A stretch of 64,000 bases of DNA from CALLPQ01 sp964479275 (GTDB taxonomy: Bacteria > Pseudomonadota > Alphaproteobacteria > Caulobacterales > Parvularculaceae): NCBI GenBank assembly GCA_964479275.1, contig CAYZLR010000002.1, forward strand, positions 62,001 through 126,000, in the 5' to 3' direction. The notes beneath the pieces were generated by a model. The model worked only from the letters and a program-made list of their open reading frames with translations, searched no databases and was not told the origin of the DNA. Every line of letters starts with the position of its first letter. Positions within the stretch are counted from its first letter, which is position 1. This document shows positions 24,506-32,045 of this stretch, in pieces. The position numbers and the translations under genes were made by a program.

Positions 24506-24533
24506 ATTATATCATATCTGATGGAAAAGTAAA
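24506..24533 (-). promoter_or_regulatory. Early promoter with the shared initial transcribed sequence
   Basis: Minus strand: TTTACT (24533-24528), a 16-base spacer and TATAAT (24511-24506), followed by ATCAGTTAAACAAATAGGA. The ATCAGTTAAA element is the same as that after plus-strand early promoters at 41718, 45619, 48313, 56723 and 60089. Confidence 0.75.
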
Positions 24534-24546
24534 CACTCAGAATCCT

Positions 24547-24554
24547 TATAAATA
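24547..24554 (+). promoter_or_regulatory. T4-type late promoter octamer
   Basis: TATAAATA, 22 bases before the ATG of the HNH gene at 24577, leaving room for a short AT-rich leader. Confidence 0.5.
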
Positions 24555-24576
24555 ATAATAATAAAATCATATTGTT

Positions 24577-25158
24577 ATGAGAGAATTAGAAAATAATAAG
24601 TATTTTATTTGGTATAGAGATCTTTGCAACTCTAGGCAAAAATTGAATCGAACTAAATCTGAATGTTATTATGAAGAGCATCATATTATGCCTAGGTCTT
24701 TAGGTGGTACTGATGACAGAGAGAATTTAGTACTTCTTACACCTAGAGAACACTATATAGCTCATTTATTATTAACTAAATTTACCTATGGTAAATCTAA
24801 AGTAAAAATGAATCACGCTTTATGGAGAATGGCTTGTTGTAATGGAATTATCATTAATAGTAGATTATATCAAACATTAAAAGAATCTATATCACAAGAA
24901 TTATCGGAAAGAAATTCTTCAATTAGATCTCATACATTTTCTGGTTGGTATATTACACCTTTCGGAAAATTTATTTCTTCCAGACAAGCATCAGAATCTA
25001 TAAAGAACAAACTAAGTTACAAATTAATTCAGGCTTATTGCAAGAGAAATAATACAAAATTAACAAATAGATCAAATATAAAAACTAAATATTTTCAAGA
25101 AGAAGATATAGGAAAATCATTTAAAGAGTTAGGATTTTCTTTCCAGGAAATACAATGA
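24577..25158 (+). CDS. HNH homing endonuclease
   Basis: 193 aa. HNH core YEEHHIMPRSLGGTDDRENL...LLTPREHYIAHLLL from about residue 30. The C-terminus ends DIGKSFKELGFSFQEIQ, the shared tail. There are no NUMOD3 repeats. The stop overlaps the uvsW ATG by 4 bases (ATGA), so the insertion is flush with the uvsW start; uvsW or its upstream border is the likely homing site. Confidence 0.88.
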   Translation: MRELENNKYFIWYRDLCNSRQKLNRTKSECYYEEHHIMPRSLGGTDDRENLVLLTPREHYIAHLLLTKFTYGKSKVKMNHALWRMACCNGIIINSRLYQTLKESISQELSERNSSIRSHTFSGWYITPFGKFISSRQASESIKNKLSYKLIQAYCKRNNTKLTNRSNIKTKYFQEEDIGKSFKELGFSFQEIQ

Positions 25159-26624
25159 CAAAAGTAGAATTAATAAAAATAGACGAGTCTTATTCTCAAA
25201 TAGTTTGTGAAAGAGCTCAAATGTATGAACTTTCAGATGAACTAACATTCAAAGTTGATGGTGCTCATTGGTCTCCAGCTTTTCGCAACGGGTTTTGGGA
25301 TGGAAAGATAAGACTGCTCAACAAAAATGGTCAACTCTATACTGGATTGGCTGACTTTGTGAAAAACTTTTGTAAGCAAAGAAATTATAAATTTTCAGGC
25401 TTGGGTTTTGCTGAAGAAAAGGAAATTAATCCAGACAAATTAATGAAAAATATTATGTCTTGGAATCCTACAAGATATGATGATAATCAAAAAAGAGTTC
25501 CTTTAAAACCACACAAAGAACAAATGATGGCTATTTACGCTGCTCTTTTAAAAAAGAGACTTATAGTTGAATCGGCTACTGCTGCAGGTAAGTCATTTAT
25601 TGTTTGTACTCTTACAAGAATTCTTAGTAGAAATAAAACATTAATTATTGTTCCGAGGGTTGATTTAGCCAATCAAATGTTGGAAAACTATCATGAGTAT
25701 TTTGAGAATTGGGATCCTACTATAGATCTATTATACTCTGGTCAAAAATTAACTGGTGCTGATATTTTGATTGGTACTTGGCAGTCTTTAGCCAAAAGAC
25801 CTAAATCATTTTTCGAACAATTTAAAACCGTAATTTATGATGAAGTTCACGAAGCTGAATCTAAATCTGCTTGTAAAATATTAGAATCTTGCACAAATGC
25901 TGAATTCAGAATAGGTCTTACAGGAACTCTAAAAGATGCTAAAACTCACCAATTAACTTTACAAGGATTATTCGGTAAAAACTATAAATTTAGTAGAGCG
26001 ATTGATAATATCAACAAAGGTGTATCAGCTAAATTAGATATATTAGTGCAAAAATTAAATTATGATGTTCCTCTACAAGGCAAATTTGAAACAGGTAGTG
26101 AAAAATATATGGCAGAATTAGAGTATATTTGGCTACATAAAGCCAGAAATGCTCACATATATAATACTGCTAATAAATTAAAAGGAACAACATTAGTTTT
26201 ATTTAAAAATACAGCTCATGGCGAGTTAATGTATAAAGAATATAGAGAAAAGTATGGCGACAAAAATATCTTTATTATTCATGGTGGTATAGACAAAGAA
26301 AAACGTAAAAAAATACGTCAATACATAATGGCGCACCCTGAAGATGATATTTTACTTTTTGCATCTTTAGGAACATTTAGTACAGGTATAAATATTAAAA
26401 CGATTAAAGCAGCTATATTAGCTGGGCCACTGAAAGATAAAATAAAATTACTTCAATCTATTGGTAGAGGTTTACGTGTAACTAATGATGGAGCAGGCTT
26501 TTTATTCATTGATTTGGTAGACATTATTCCAAACGCGAATATTTTAAAGAAACATGGAATTGAGAGAGTCAATAGATATATTGAAGAGGAATTTTCATAT
26601 AAAGTAGAACAAATTAAACTTTAG
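25155..26624 (+). CDS. uvsW: UvsW-like RNA-DNA / branch-migration helicase
   Basis: 489 aa (T4 UvsW: 503). Superfamily 2 motifs: SATAAGKSFI (Walker A, near 140), IYDEVHEAES (DEVH box, near 226), GLTGTLKD (motif III) and SIGRGLRV (motif VI). It unwinds R-loops and recombination intermediates and switches origin-dependent to recombination-dependent replication. The N-terminal 90 residues match the DNA-binding domain (AHWSPAFRNGFWDGKIRLL). Confidence 0.95.
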   Translation: MTKVELIKIDESYSQIVCERAQMYELSDELTFKVDGAHWSPAFRNGFWDGKIRLLNKNGQLYTGLADFVKNFCKQRNYKFSGLGFAEEKEINPDKLMKNIMSWNPTRYDDNQKRVPLKPHKEQMMAIYAALLKKRLIVESATAAGKSFIVCTLTRILSRNKTLIIVPRVDLANQMLENYHEYFENWDPTIDLLYSGQKLTGADILIGTWQSLAKRPKSFFEQFKTVIYDEVHEAESKSACKILESCTNAEFRIGLTGTLKDAKTHQLTLQGLFGKNYKFSRAIDNINKGVSAKLDILVQKLNYDVPLQGKFETGSEKYMAELEYIWLHKARNAHIYNTANKLKGTTLVLFKNTAHGELMYKEYREKYGDKNIFIIHGGIDKEKRKKIRQYIMAHPEDDILLFASLGTFSTGINIKTIKAAILAGPLKDKIKLLQSIGRGLRVTNDGAGFLFIDLVDIIPNANILKKHGIERVNRYIEEEFSYKVEQIKL

Positions 26625-26817
26625 GTTCATAGTCGAAGCCTATTTCTTTAAATGTTTTACCTATAATTTTAAGACCTAGAGCTTTAAGATATTTAGATTG
26701 ACACTGGCTTCTTAAACAAATTATTTTATCTGAATTTTTACACCATCTATCATCAGAATTAGCATGTGTCAGCTCCTTATAAATATATTTAATAGAGGGA
26801 CAGCAATTGTGCTCCAT
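26614..26817 (-). pseudogene. Remnant of an HNH endonuclease C-terminal domain
   Basis: The minus-strand frame ends NSDDRWCKNSDKIICLRSQC...ALGLKIIGKTFKEIGFDYEP, which aligns with the C-terminal domain of the HNH proteins at 7850 and 24577. No HNH core remains. The apparent first 13 codons lie inside the structured RNA at 26791-26850, and an AAGGAG-ATG pair at 26760-26780 is in the wrong frame, so the remnant has no proper start. It abuts the uvsW stop, tail to tail. Confidence 0.6.
26778..26785 (+). promoter_or_regulatory. T4-type late promoter octamer before the structured RNA
   Basis: TATAAATA; the predicted first transcribed base is 26791, four bases before the GAGGGACAG that starts the folded RNA. 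The second copy of the RNA has the same arrangement at 35734-35741. Confidence 0.5.
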
Positions 26818-26850
26818 TGTTGAATTAAGCTGTAACTTAATTCTAACCTC
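26791..26850 (+). ncRNA. Candidate small three-way-junction RNA, copy A
   Basis: Three helices can be drawn: outer GAGG/CCTC (26795-26798 with 26847-26850), arm 1 CAGCAAT/ATTGTTG (26801-26807 with 26815-26821) and arm 2 AATTAAG/CTTAATT (26823-26829 with 26836-26842). Copy B at 35747-35807 keeps GAGGGACAGCAAT, TTGTTG and CTAACCTC but uses different bases in arm 2 that still pair. It encodes no protein. Function unknown; it could be a late small RNA or the end of a mobile element. Confidence 0.5.
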
Positions 26851-26851
26851 A

Positions 26852-26859
26852 TATAAATA
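26852..26859 (+). promoter_or_regulatory. T4-type late promoter octamer
   Basis: TATAAATA immediately after the structured RNA, 27 bases before the ATG at 26887. Confidence 0.5.
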
Positions 26860-26886
26860 TTTATTAAAAATAACAAATTAAAAATT

Positions 26887-27126
26887 ATGAACTTAATAGA
26901 AGAATTGGAAGGAATTTTCGAAGTGGAAAATAATATCATTTTAGATATCAACTTTGTAGGTTCTGAAGAAGATGCAATGAAAGTTGCTAAACAAAATGGT
27001 ATTAAATTTAAAGGATCGAAAATGTCTGGTCCTAAAGATATGGTAATGAAATTTCTTACAAGCGATCAAAAAGTATTTAATATTGATGATTTAAAGAAAG
27101 AACAGCCAAATCTATTTAAAGGTTAA
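26887..27126 (+). CDS. Small hypothetical protein, 79 aa
   Basis: Not recognised. Acidic N-terminus (NLIEELEGIFEVENNIILD) and a C-terminus ending QPNLFKG. The genes downstream of uvsW in T4 (uvsY and uvsY.-1) are in a comparable place but no similarity is visible. It is isolated by a late promoter and a strong terminator, so it is a single late gene. Confidence 0.55.
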   Translation: MNLIEELEGIFEVENNIILDINFVGSEEDAMKVAKQNGIKFKGSKMSGPKDMVMKFLTSDQKVFNIDDLKKEQPNLFKG

Positions 27127-27147
27127 AAATAATTAATATTTAAAATA

Positions 27148-27191
27148 TTCAAAAAGATTAAGTTATGTATAGCCGGCTTAATCTTTTTGAA
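27148..27191 (+). terminator. Strong bidirectional terminator
   Basis: A perfect 15-bp stem: TTCAAAAAGATTAAG (27148-27162) pairs with CTTAATCTTTTTGAA (27177-27191) around a 14-base loop. A-rich on the 5' arm and T-rich on the 3' arm, so it can act in both directions. It separates the 79-aa gene from the next promoter. Confidence 0.8.
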
Positions 27192-27213
27192 AATAATTAT
27201 ATTATGCGAACAG

Positions 27214-27242
27214 TTTACATTTAATGAAAAATAGTATATAAT
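27214..27242 (+). promoter_or_regulatory. Strong sigma-70-like promoter before the gp55 leader
   Basis: TTTACA (27214-27219), a 17-base spacer and TATAAT (27237-27242). About 215 bases of leader follow before the gp55 ATG at 27463. Confidence 0.75.
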
Positions 27243-27249
27243 AAAAAAA

Positions 27250-27460
27250 TTACAGCATTAATTATAAATTCTGATTTATAAAGTTAACTTTTCGATGGAA
27301 CCGAAAAGAAGATTGGAACAATCTTTACATATTTATTTTATATAATATAGATATTAAGAAAATCTATAAGAACCTTCTTATTATAATACAAAAAGGATCT
27401 AATGTATAATAAGAAATATAATAAAGCCAGATAAGGCTTAAAAGTCGATAAAAATAATAA
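27250..27460 (+). ncRNA. Multi-hairpin leader or stable RNA upstream of gene 55
   Basis: No ORF. Five consecutive hairpins can be drawn: CTTTTCG/CGAAAAG (27288-27308), AAGATTG/CAATCTT with a 3-base loop (27309-27325), ATAGAT/ATCTAT (27347-27367), CTTATTATAATACA/TGTATAATAAG (27377-27413) and AAGCC/GGCTT (27424-27439). The dense pairing between a strong promoter and a sigma-factor gene suggests a regulatory leader or a stable RNA like the unassigned RNAs C and D of T4; that comparison is by type, not by sequence. Confidence 0.5.
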
Positions 27461-27462
27461 GA

Positions 27463-27951
27463 ATGACTAAAAAGAAAAATGAATACTATATAGAACCTAA
27501 AGTCTTTATACCAGAACTTAAAGCTTGGAAAGAAGCTAGAGCTCTTGATCCTTCAGTACAGTGGAGCGATAGTTTATGTAAAAAGTTTATGAAGATTATT
27601 GAAGGTTTATCCCACCATAAAAGTTTTTCAGGCTATAGTTATATAGATGAAATGAAAGACGAAGCATTGTTTCATATTATGAAATATGGCCATAATTATA
27701 ATCCCGATAAGTTAGATGATAAAGGAAGACCATATAATCCATTTTCTTATTATAATAGAATTGCTTGGCAAGCTTTTGTTTCTATCATTAATAAAGAAAA
27801 ACATCAGCAAATGATTAAAGGTGAATATTTAAGAAAGAATTATACTTTAGATAGCGAATTATTTCTTGATGGAGCTGAAGATCACACTCAAGCATTAGAC
27901 ATGATGGCAAAAATGTATGATGTAAAATCTAAAGAGACAGAAGATAAATGA
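27463..27951 (+). CDS. 55: gp55-like late sigma factor
   Basis: 162 aa (T4 gp55: 185). IEGLSHHKSFSGYSYIDEMKDEALFHIM matches the T4 segment around [21 protein letters not shown], and YNPFSYYNRIAWQAFVSIINKEK matches the following conserved helix. It directs RNA polymerase to TATAAATA late promoters, many of which are seen in this window. The C-terminal clamp-binding peptide of T4 gp55 (SLDFLYE) is not present; this protein stops earlier, at KSKETEDK. Confidence 0.88.
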   Translation: MTKKKNEYYIEPKVFIPELKAWKEARALDPSVQWSDSLCKKFMKIIEGLSHHKSFSGYSYIDEMKDEALFHIMKYGHNYNPDKLDDKGRPYNPFSYYNRIAWQAFVSIINKEKHQQMIKGEYLRKNYTLDSELFLDGAEDHTQALDMMAKMYDVKSKETEDK

Positions 27952-28130
27952 AAGTAACTATAAAGAAAAGTATTAATTTAGAAATAAGTGGTAAGACCAT
28001 TGAAATTTCAGAAGATGCAGCAAGAAATTTATTAGACCAACTGGAAGATGTAATTAACGAATTGGATTATGAAGAAACAGAATTTGTTTTTAATTCAACA
28101 AAAATTAAATGGCCACCGGAGATTATATAA
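27948..28130 (+). CDS. Small hypothetical protein, 60 aa
   Basis: Not recognised. Starts with two strands (VTIKKSINLEISGKTIEIS) followed by a helix. Overlaps gp55 by 4 bases (ATGA) and the next gene by TAATG. Confidence 0.5.
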   Translation: MKVTIKKSINLEISGKTIEISEDAARNLLDQLEDVINELDYEETEFVFNSTKIKWPPEII

Positions 28131-28360
28131 TGAGATTATTAGATTTAGAAACCGACATAGCTTTATATCATACTAATACTATTTGTGAGTTGATACGTGA
28201 TAAGATTAATGAACAAAAGAAAGAAGTGTGTTATCCTCCTGAAGATTTCGAAGAGAAACTTCCTATGGATAACGAGATTATTATGAGTCTCATAGAGAAT
28301 GAATTCAAAGAAGATTTCACTATTATAAAAAGAGCAGAAGACATTTTAATTAAATGGTAA
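28130..28360 (+). CDS. Small acidic hypothetical protein, 76 aa
   Basis: I place the start at ATG 28130 (MRLLDLETDIAL), which has GGAG 9 bases upstream and overlaps the previous stop as TAATG. Acidic and helical. Not recognised; it lies in the transcript with genes 55 and 47. Confidence 0.5.
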   Translation: MRLLDLETDIALYHTNTICELIRDKINEQKKEVCYPPEDFEEKLPMDNEIIMSLIENEFKEDFTIIKRAEDILIKW

Positions 28361-28366
28361 TACATA

Positions 28367-29443
28367 ATGACGAATAAAAAGGTCGTTATATTAGGCGACA
28401 CTCATTTCGGATTTAAAAAAGCTTCAGATATATTTTCAAATTATTTCGAAGACTTCTTAACAAATCAATTCTTTCCTTACTTGGAAGAGCACGATATTAA
28501 AGTAGTTATTCAATTAGGTGATCTTCTTGATAGCAGAAAATATATTAATGCTAAAACTTTAAAATTTGTTAATGAAAAATATTTAGAAGAATTTGAAAAG
28601 AGAAAAATAACTCTCTATCAAATGGTAGGTAATCATGATGTCTATTATAAAAATACCAATAAAATCAATTGGATAGATAACATACTAAGTTTTAGTAATT
28701 ACGAATATGTCAATTTTTGTGATTCGTGGGAAACTTACGAGATATTTGGTGAGAAGTTTGATATTATTCCATGGATCAACGAAGAAAATGAATCTAAAAT
28801 TTTTGACTTTATGGACAAGTCTAATTCTAAGTATCTATTTGGTCATCTAGAATTATCAGGTTTCGAGTTAACTCCTGGCCATTTTTCACAACATGGTCAT
28901 TCTGTTAAACCATTTAAGAAATATGATAAAGTAGTTTCAGGACATTATCATATAAGAAGCAAGAAAGGTAATATTACATATGCAGGTATTCCTTATCAAT
29001 TAACTTGGTCAGATTGTGACGATAAGAAAGGTTTCTGGGTTTTAGATGTAGAATCTAATAGAATGACTCATAAAGTTAACCCTAGAGCTATTTTTAAACG
29101 TATAGAATATGATGAAGACTTTATAGATATAAAAGATTTTGATTTTAATAGTTATGAAAATTCTTATGTTAAAGTATTTGTCAGGAACAAGAAGGATGAT
29201 GCAAAATACAATGATTTCGTTACACGGCTTAATTCTATAGCAGTATATGATTTATCCATTATCACAAATAATGAAATCATAACTAACGATATAGATATTG
29301 AAGGTTTAGAAGTAGAAGACACTTTAACTATTCTTAGAAAATTTATTTTAAAGAATGTAAATGACAATATGAACTCAGATAATATAGTAAAACATGTAGA
29401 AAATTTATATAATGAAGGTCTAATTTTAATGAAGGATGTATAA
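28367..29443 (+). CDS. 47: gp47-like recombination nuclease subunit (Mre11/SbcD family)
   Basis: 358 aa (T4 gp47: 339). Metallophosphoesterase motifs: GDTHFG near residue 11, GDLLDSR near 53, VGNHD near 88, LFGHLELSG and SGHYH near 198. It is the nuclease partner of gp46 and resects ends for UvsX loading. Genes 47 and 46 are separated here by seven small ORFs, an HNH gene and a minus-strand gene. Confidence 0.93.
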   Translation: MTNKKVVILGDTHFGFKKASDIFSNYFEDFLTNQFFPYLEEHDIKVVIQLGDLLDSRKYINAKTLKFVNEKYLEEFEKRKITLYQMVGNHDVYYKNTNKINWIDNILSFSNYEYVNFCDSWETYEIFGEKFDIIPWINEENESKIFDFMDKSNSKYLFGHLELSGFELTPGHFSQHGHSVKPFKKYDKVVSGHYHIRSKKGNITYAGIPYQLTWSDCDDKKGFWVLDVESNRMTHKVNPRAIFKRIEYDEDFIDIKDFDFNSYENSYVKVFVRNKKDDAKYNDFVTRLNSIAVYDLSIITNNEIITNDIDIEGLEVEDTLTILRKFILKNVNDNMNSDNIVKHVENLYNEGLILMKDV

Positions 29444-29712
29444 TGATTAAAGAATATACATCTAGTGCTATATTTGAGTATAGTAAAAAGCAAATTAAGT
29501 TCTTTGGGCCATATTCTATATTGGACATGAATCTAGCAGTTCTTAATATCTATAATTTAATTGTTAGTTTGTCTGATTTAGAATCATTTAAATTTGAGAT
29601 AGATTCAGAAGAGTATAACTATATTGATATAGAGTATAAAATATTAGGATCAAAATTAACTATTATGTCGTTTTCTCCAGAATACTCAACTATTACGGAA
29701 TACAATGAATAA
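29443..29712 (+). CDS. Small hypothetical protein, 89 aa
   Basis: Not recognised. Acidic, aromatic-rich second half (SEEYNYIDIEYKILGSKL). Its ATG overlaps the gp47 stop as TAATG. Confidence 0.5.
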   Translation: MIKEYTSSAIFEYSKKQIKFFGPYSILDMNLAVLNIYNLIVSLSDLESFKFEIDSEEYNYIDIEYKILGSKLTIMSFSPEYSTITEYNE

Positions 29713-29983
29713 TCAAGAAATATTAAATTTGCCAATTAAAACCTGGTATGAGCCAGTAACTATTAGAGAATTCTTAAAAGATCTTTTAAAGGTTTTAATT
29801 GTTGAACAGGAATCTTTTTCAGGAAAACGACCTTTCGGAGATTCGGATTGGTTTTGGGTTTTATCTGAGCCTTTAGTAACGTATAAGCTTATAGATGGCA
29901 AATGCGACGATAATGGAATGATAGAAGATTTTAATCACCAAGAAGCCGAAGATTTATTTTTAAAACTTATAGATGCATTATGA
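29705..29983 (+). CDS. Hypothetical protein, 92 aa
   Basis: Not recognised. The middle reads GKRPFGDSDWFWVLSEPLV, followed by an acidic tail. Overlaps both neighbours by 4-8 bases. Confidence 0.55.
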   Translation: MNNQEILNLPIKTWYEPVTIREFLKDLLKVLIVEQESFSGKRPFGDSDWFWVLSEPLVTYKLIDGKCDDNGMIEDFNHQEAEDLFLKLIDAL

Positions 29984-30177
29984 AAAATAAAGAAACAGAT
30001 ATAGAGTATAATTTAATTAGAATGAATTTATGGAAAGATGCATGGGTTTCAACAGCAAATTCTAGCTCATGCCGACTAACAGAAACTGCTACAAAATATG
30101 CTGATATAGCATTAACAGAGTTCGATATAAGATTTCCTAAGAATAGTATCTTTCCGGATACTTTGAATAATATTTAG
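29980..30177 (+). CDS. Small hypothetical protein, 65 aa
   Basis: Not recognised. Helical; no motifs. Its 3' end overlaps the opposing minus-strand gene by 41 bases. Confidence 0.45.
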   Translation: MKNKETDIEYNLIRMNLWKDAWVSTANSSSCRLTETATKYADIALTEFDIRFPKNSIFPDTLNNI

Positions 30178-30667
30178 CAAAAGTTTTATCATACTTGTAA
30201 AAATCGCGGTATGCCTGTACAGGATCATTATTATGATATTTTTCAGGCATACATTGCGGAAAGTGAGTAATACCTTTATCCTGTAGTGAATCTGGAGCAT
30301 AAGCCAATATATCTATTAGTTTAGTTTCACTAAGATGATCGTTATTAAACCGCCTGCGGAACTCTTTACATAATTCGCTCCACATTTCATACATAAATTC
30401 GTAATTTGCTTTTGATTCTCGAACCCAAATAGCACTTGGATGATTTACGTGAGTGGCTTTATATAATACATTTTCAAGAGCTTTATCAGGATGTTTCCAC
30501 CGTTTAATTTTACGGCCTGATGAATCGTCAATGTATAATTCGCCATCAAGCATACGATGAGCTGTAGACATCATTTGAGCATATTCAATAGGCATTTTTA
30601 AAACGTGCTCATTACAATGCATTTGCGCAGCTTTAATGGGATCTTGGTGTAATAAGAAAATGTTAAT
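30137..30667 (-). CDS. Conserved phage protein of the MNIF-x-L-x-x-DP family, AUU start
   Basis: 176 aa if started at ATT 30667. Residues 1-30 read (M)NIFLLHQDPIKAAQMHCNEHVLKM and then EYAQMMSTAHRML, which matches, from memory, a family common in T4-like marine phages that begins MNIFVLDxDPxKAA. In the frame there is no ATG, GTG or TTG between the upstream stop at 30689-30691 and the ATG at 30622; GGAG lies 7 bases before the ATT. The in-frame ATG at 30622 would remove the conserved N-terminus and has no ribosome site. Later conserved parts: HPSAIWVRESKANYEF and FPQCMPEKYH. Function unknown. Confidence 0.65.
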   Translation of the reverse strand: MNIFLLHQDPIKAAQMHCNEHVLKMPIEYAQMMSTAHRMLDGELYIDDSSGRKIKRWKHPDKALENVLYKATHVNHPSAIWVRESKANYEFMYEMWSELCKEFRRRFNNDHLSETKLIDILAYAPDSLQDKGITHFPQCMPEKYHNNDPVQAYRDFYKYDKTFAKYYSKYPERYYS

Positions 30668-30694
30668 GTTCTTTCTCCATAATAATCTTTAATT

Positions 30695-30702
30695 TATAAA
30701 TA
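30695..30702 (+). promoter_or_regulatory. T4-type late promoter octamer
   Basis: TATAAATA, 26 bases before the ATG of the HNH gene at 30729. Confidence 0.5.
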
Positions 30703-30728
30703 TCACTATAAACCAAAAGATAACAAAT

Positions 30729-31355
30729 ATGAATAGACATTTAAAAAGATATAATAAACTTATAGAATTTTTTAAAAATAATCCTAGAGACGGTCATTGC
30801 GAACTACATCATATTATACCTAAATGTATGAGTGGAACGGATGATAAAAATAATTTAATATTATTACCAACCAAGGCTCATTTTATTGCTCATTACTTAC
30901 TTCATAAAGCATATCCAGATAATATAAAATTATCTCAAGCTTTTTCTATGATGTGCGTAAATAACAAAAGTCAAAAAAGAAGAAATACAGGAAAACTTTA
31001 TGAAATTTCTAAAATAGCTAGATCTAATGCATTGAAAGGGGTTCCTAGACCTGAATGGGTAAAAGAAAAACTCAGAGTTCCTAAAAAGTCAAAAAAGAAT
31101 TATATTGGTAGAAAACTATCAAAAGAAACTAAAGATAAAATATCTAAAGCTAACAAGGGTAAAGCATTTTCTGAAGAACATAAAAAGAATTTAAGAATCT
31201 CAATGGAAAAAGTTTATCAAAAAAGAACAGAAAAAAGAAATACAAAGGCTAAATCCTTTCAAGCTCTTTTTGATCAATTTGAAGGAACAAAGAAAGAATT
31301 CGCTAAAAGCCAACATGTAAATTATAGTACAATGAAAGGATATTTGAGAAAATAA
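30729..31355 (+). CDS. HNH homing endonuclease with NUMOD3 repeats
   Basis: 208 aa. HNH core CELHHIIPKCMSGTDDKNNL...LLPTKAHFIAHYLL from residue 24; NUMOD3-like units LSKETKDKISKANKGKAFS near 135. The C-terminal 30 residues (FDQFEGTKKEFAKSQHVNYS) look like a small helix-turn-helix DNA-binding domain (IENR1/NUMOD1 type). It sits between the minus-strand AUU-start gene and a promoter. Confidence 0.88.
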   Translation: MNRHLKRYNKLIEFFKNNPRDGHCELHHIIPKCMSGTDDKNNLILLPTKAHFIAHYLLHKAYPDNIKLSQAFSMMCVNNKSQKRRNTGKLYEISKIARSNALKGVPRPEWVKEKLRVPKKSKKNYIGRKLSKETKDKISKANKGKAFSEEHKKNLRISMEKVYQKRTEKRNTKAKSFQALFDQFEGTKKEFAKSQHVNYSTMKGYLRK

Positions 31356-31372
31356 AAATAATTAGATATGAT
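31344..31372 (+). promoter_or_regulatory. Possible sigma-70-like promoter
   Basis: TTGAGA (31344-31349), a 17-base spacer and TATGAT (31367-31372), 30 bases before the ATG at 31402, which has AGAGG as ribosome site. The -35 lies in the end of the HNH gene. Weaker than the TTTACA/TATAAT promoters. Confidence 0.45.
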
Positions 31373-31401
31373 AGTATACTTCAACTAAAAAGAGGTTTAT
31401 A

Positions 31402-31623
31402 ATGATTGAATGGCCAAAAGAATATGTTGTAGACATTGAGAAGCCACCTATAGGGCCTCCAAATAGAGAACAATATTGTGGTATATTTTCATCAGGTGAA
31501 ACTTCTGCATCTATTTTACAGGGTAAAAAGTGGAGTAAATATATAGATGAATATCGAGATGCTCTCTATAATGATAAAAATGAGAGAATTTTACCAAAAC
31601 TAGGAAAATTAGATTTAGAATGA
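31402..31623 (+). CDS. Small hypothetical protein, 73 aa
   Basis: Not recognised. Contains VVDIEKPPIGPPNREQYCG; no membrane segment. First gene of the transcript that leads to gene 46. Confidence 0.5.
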   Translation: MIEWPKEYVVDIEKPPIGPPNREQYCGIFSSGETSASILQGKKWSKYIDEYRDALYNDKNERILPKLGKLDLE

Positions 31624-31853
31624 TAAAAGATAAAGAATGTATATTATTTTTCGCTTTCAGATATTCTTTAAAAAGACAAACTTATGCACCTAGCGTAGTT
31701 TGTGAAGAATTATTGAATTGTTGGCAAGATTTAAGTCATAACGCTAAATTATCTATTTACAAAGAAATTAAAGATGATTATGATGATTTAGATTATATTA
31801 ATAAAAAGATTTGGGATCAAATAATAGAAAAATATGAGTCAGAAATTAAATAG
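31620..31853 (+). CDS. Small hypothetical protein, 77 aa
   Basis: Not recognised. Contains LFFAFRYSLKRQTYAPSVVC near the start and an acidic helical C-terminal half. Overlaps its neighbours by 4 and 20 bases. Confidence 0.5.
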   Translation: MIKDKECILFFAFRYSLKRQTYAPSVVCEELLNCWQDLSHNAKLSIYKEIKDDYDDLDYINKKIWDQIIEKYESEIK

Positions 31854-32043
31854 TGAGCATCCTGTTTTCAGTATGAGTAAATATGTTAAATCGGAAGATT
31901 TATATAAAGATAAAGCAGAATATTATGAGAAAGAATATATTAAATGTTTAGTATTATTAAATAAAATTGAAGCGAACGTAGATAGATATTCTCAAGAGGG
32001 TGTTTATATTAAAACTTTAATAAGAGAATCATTCGAGGATTAA
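31834..32043 (+). CDS. Small hypothetical protein, 69 aa
   Basis: Not recognised. Charged, helical, no cysteine motif (LYKDKAEYYEKEYIKCLV). Ends 2 bases before the gp46 start. Confidence 0.5.
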   Translation: MSQKLNSEHPVFSMSKYVKSEDLYKDKAEYYEKEYIKCLVLLNKIEANVDRYSQEGVYIKTLIRESFED

Positions 32044-32045
32044 TT

